Source: Colletes latitarsis
Taxonomy: Eukaryota; Arthropoda; Insecta; Hymenoptera; Colletidae
DNA: 64,000 nt
Direction: 5' to 3'
Assembly: GCF_051014445.1 (NCBI RefSeq)
Contig: NC_135146.1
Coordinates: 4,092,001-4,156,000, forward strand
In this document: positions 61,681 to 64,000 of the stretch, piece after piece
Numbering within the stretch: the stretch's first letter is position 1
Layout of the letters: the number at the start of each line of letters is the position of its first letter
The notes under the pieces: model-generated
Told to the model about the DNA's origin: nothing
Database searches by the model: none
What the model saw: the letters and a program-made list of their open reading frames with translations, nothing else
Made by a program: the position numbers and the translations under genes

Positions 61681-62000
61681 TTGCCATCATCTGGCTCATA
61701 CTTTCGTATCTTTCGCCTACTTATTGCTTCTATGTTGGATCACGTAGTAGTGTGGTACCACACTGAAACAGCGAGTTAAACCGGGGTCCGATCAATACAT
61801 TAGAGGATAACACCGGTTAGGTCTGGGTTAGGTCTGGTATTTGCCATCATCTGGCTCATACTTTCGTATTTTTCGCCTACTTATTGCTTCTATGTTGGAT
61901 CACGTAGTAGTGTGGTACCACACTGAAACAGCGAGTTAAACCGGGGTCCGATCAATACATTAGAGGATAACACCGGTTAGGTCTGGGTTAGGGCTGGTAT
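61681..62000 (+). repeat. Tandem pair of 160-bp deleted monomers
   Basis: Two successive short monomers, with TATTGCTTC at 61,723 and 61,883, exactly 160 bp apart, both with CAGCGAGTTAAACCGGGG and GATCAATACATTAG. This is a very recent single-monomer duplication. Confidence 0.88.
61813..61972 (+). repeat. 160-bp monomer variant with a 16-bp internal deletion
   Basis: The usual GGCCAGATCCTGGGCG box is missing, so CTTATTGCTTCTATGTTGG replaces the longer middle. Anchor-to-anchor distance is 160. The form occurs near 59,820, 60,685 (TTTTATG spelling), 61,725, 61,885 and 62,925 and is confined to the right end of the window. It travels with CCGGGGTCCGATCAATACATTAG in most copies, showing a common origin. 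Confidence 0.88.
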
Positions 62001-64000
62001 TAGCCTTCACCTGGCTCATACTTTCGCATTTTTCGCATACTTGATTGCAAGATCCTGGGAGTTTTCTGGTTTGGTCACGTACCAATGTGGTATCACACTG
62101 AAACAGTGAGTTAAACGTGGATTCAATCTATATTTTAGAGGATAACACCTGTTAGGTCAGGGTTAGGTCTCGTATTTGCCATCATCTGGCTCATACTTTC
62201 GCATTTTTCGCCTACTTGTTGGCCAGATCCTGGGTGTTCTCTGGTTTGGATCACGTAGTAATGAGGTACCACACTGAAACAGTGAGTTAATCTTGGCTTC
62301 AATCTACATTTTAGAGGATAACATCGGTTAGGTCAGGGTTAAGTCTGGTATTTGCCATCATCTGGCTCATACTTTCGCATTTTTCGCATACTTGTTGGCC
62401 ATGTCCCGGGCGTTTTCTGGTTTGGGTCACGTAGTAATGTGGTACCACACTGAAACAGTGAGTCAAACCTGGATTCAATCTATATTTTAGAGGATAACAC
62501 CGGTTAGGTCTGGGTTAGGTCTGGTATTAGCCTTCACCTGGCTCATAATTTCGCATTTTTCGCATACATGTTGCCCAGATCCTGGTCGTTTTCTGGTTTG
62601 GATCACGTAGTAATGTGGTAACACACTGAAACAGCGAGTTAAACCGGGGTCCGATCAATACATTAGAGGATAACACCGGTTAGGTCTGGGTTAGGTCTGG
62701 TATTAGCCTTCACCTGACTCATACTTTCGCATTTTTCGCATACTTGATTGCAAGATCCTGGGAGTTTTCTGGTTTGGATCACGTACCAATGTGGTATCAC
62801 ACTGAAACAGTGAGTTAAACGTGGATTCAATCTATATTTTAGAGGATAACACCTGTTAGGTCAGGGTTAGGTCCGGTATTTGCCATCATCTGGCTCATAC
62901 TTTCGTATTTTTCGCCTACGTATTGCTTCTAGGTTGGATCACGTAGTAATGCGGTACCACACTGAAACGGTGAGTTAAGCCTGGATTCAATCTATATTTC
63001 AGAGAATAACTCCGGATAGGTCAGGGTTAGGTCTGGTATTTGCCAGCATCTGGCACATACTTTCGCATTTTTCACATACTTGTTCGCCAGATCCTGGGCG
63101 TTTTCTGGTTTGGATCACGTAGTAATGAGGTACCACACTGAAACAGTGAGTTAATCTTGGCTTCAATCTACATTTTAGAGGATAACAACGGTTAGGTCAG
63201 GGTTAGCTCTGGTATTTGCCATCATCTGGCTCATGCTTTCGCATTTTTCACCTACTTGTTGGCTTGATCCTGGGCTTTTTCTGGTTTGGATCACATTGTA
63301 ATGTGATACCACACTGAAGCAGTGAAGTAAACCTCGATCCGATCGATATTTTAGGGGATAAATCCGGTTAGGTCAGGGATAGGTCTGGTAACTGCCAGCA
63401 TTTGGCTCATACTTTCGCTTATTTCGCATAATTGTTGGCCAGATCCTGGGCGTTTTCTGGTTTGGATCACGTAGTAATGTGGTACCACACTGCAACAGTG
63501 AGATAAACCTGGATTCAGTCTATATTTTGGAGGATAGCACCGGTTAGGTCAGGGTTAGGTCTGGTATTTGCCATCATCTGGCTCATACTTTCGCATTTTT
63601 CACCTACTTGTTGGCCAGATCCCGGGCGTTTTCTGTGTTGGATCACGTAATAATGTTGTACCACACTGAAACAGTGAGTTAAACCTGGATTCAATCTATA
63701 TTTTAGAGGGTACCACCGGTTAGGTCAGGGTTAGGTCTGGTATTAGCCTTCACCTGGCTCATAATTTCGCATTTTTCGCATACTTGATTGCAAGATCCTG
63801 GGAGTTTTCTGGTTTGGTCACGTACCAATGTGGTATCACACTGAAACAGTGAGTTAAACGTGGATTCAATCTATATTTTAGAGGATAACACCGGTTAGGT
63901 CTGGGTTAGGTCTGGTATTTGCCATCATCTGGCTCATACTTTCGCATTTTTCACATACTTGTTCGCCAGATCCTGGGCCTTTTCTGGGTTGGATCACGTA
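62001..64000 (+). repeat. Right-end satellite subfamily, running out of the window
   Basis: About eleven monomers of mixed lengths. TTTGGTCACGTACC (a two-base loss) at about 62,071 and 63,814 links 62,041 with 63,784 (offset 1,743). Private changes are dense around 62,940-63,460, for example CTCCGGATAGG, GGCTTGATCC, TCACATTGTAATG and CGCTTATTTCGC. The array is still continuing at base 64,000, so its right edge is not in the window. Confidence 0.88.

Larger units (their letters stand above)
71..64000. repeat. Tandem satellite DNA array, modal monomer 176 bp, about 360 copies
   Basis: The CCGGTTAG anchor recurs at 211, 387, 563, 739, 924, 1100 and 1277, and continues at this spacing to the window end. 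Successive distances are mostly 176 or 177 bp. All copies face the same way. Conserved boxes in order are CCGGTTAGG, GGTTAGGTCTGG, TATTTGCCATC, CTCATACTTTCGC, TTTTTCGCATACTTG, TTGGCCAGATCCTGGGCG, TTGGATCACGTAGTAATG, TGTGGTACCACA, CAGTGAGTTAAACCTGG and CAATCTATATTTTAGAGG. Monomer pairs range from near-identical to clearly diverged. I see no transposon, microsatellite or unique insert between 71 and 64,000. The unit length is in the range common for centromeric and heterochromatic satellites, but a centromeric role is not shown by the sequence. Confidence 0.98.

Noticed and set aside
71..64000. CENP-B box in the TTCGCATTTTTCGCAT region
   Set aside because: The TTCG start is present, but the required central A and the CGGG end are missing in every monomer I checked, on both strands.
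71..64000. CRISPR array (regular repeats)
   Set aside because: Repeats are 160-185 bp and contiguous with no unique spacers, and the context is eukaryotic satellite.
71..64000. Genuine telomere array
   Set aside because: The TTAGG-like boxes are short, imperfect and separated by about 150 bases of other sequence, so this is at most a derived or subtelomeric satellite.
71..64000. Naming a known satellite family or species
   Set aside because: I do not recognise the monomer. A database search would be needed, and the insect suggestion rests only on the edge fragment and the TTAGG-like box.

Overview
The window is a single, essentially uninterrupted tandem satellite array. From about position 71 to 64,000 it consists of head-to-tail copies of one monomer, usually 176 bp, roughly 360 copies by length, all in the same orientation. 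I find no protein-coding gene, tRNA, rRNA, CRISPR array or bacterial-style regulatory element. The recurring minus-strand open frames are translations of the satellite itself.

Organism: clearly eukaryotic, with an arthropod (probably insect) genome as the best guess, for two reasons. (1) Bases 3-68, read on the minus strand, encode a short peptide with the YLGxxLD box of non-LTR retrotransposon reverse transcriptases, most like the R1/TRAS/SART group of insects. (2) Every monomer carries a GGTTAGGTC-AG-GGTTAGGTC box that looks like decayed copies of the insect telomere repeat TTAGG. I do not recognise the satellite and do not name a species.

Layout: 1-70 non-satellite edge (5'-truncated retroelement fragment); 71-2,760 a 1,595-bp higher-order pair; 3,208-9,456 a 3,160-bp higher-order repeat in two near-identical copies, with a partial third copy to about 10.3 kb; 10,336-14,551 a 2,108-bp unit in two abutting copies; 14.5-28.1 kb a mosaic of shuffled blocks; 28.1-31.4 kb a block found again at 44.6-48.8 kb; 31.4-35.6 kb a more divergent mosaic; 35,590-40,222 a 1,594-bp unit in about three copies; 41.3-43.7 kb a 1,251-bp duplication; 46.0-47.4 kb a 704-bp duplication; 48.5-52.0 kb a 1,758-bp duplication; 53.4-54.9 kb a block repeated at 57.6-59.8 kb; 59.8-64.0 kb a distinct, more divergent subfamily.

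The variation is orderly. The main length variants (185, 164-165 and 168 bp) are each explained by gain or loss between short direct repeats inside the monomer; a 160-bp form carries a 16-bp deletion. Larger units (0.35-3.2 kb) are multi-monomer segmental duplications from unequal exchange, with patches that look like gene conversion. Such a pattern is typical of a centromeric, pericentromeric or subtelomeric satellite block, but the sequence alone cannot say which.
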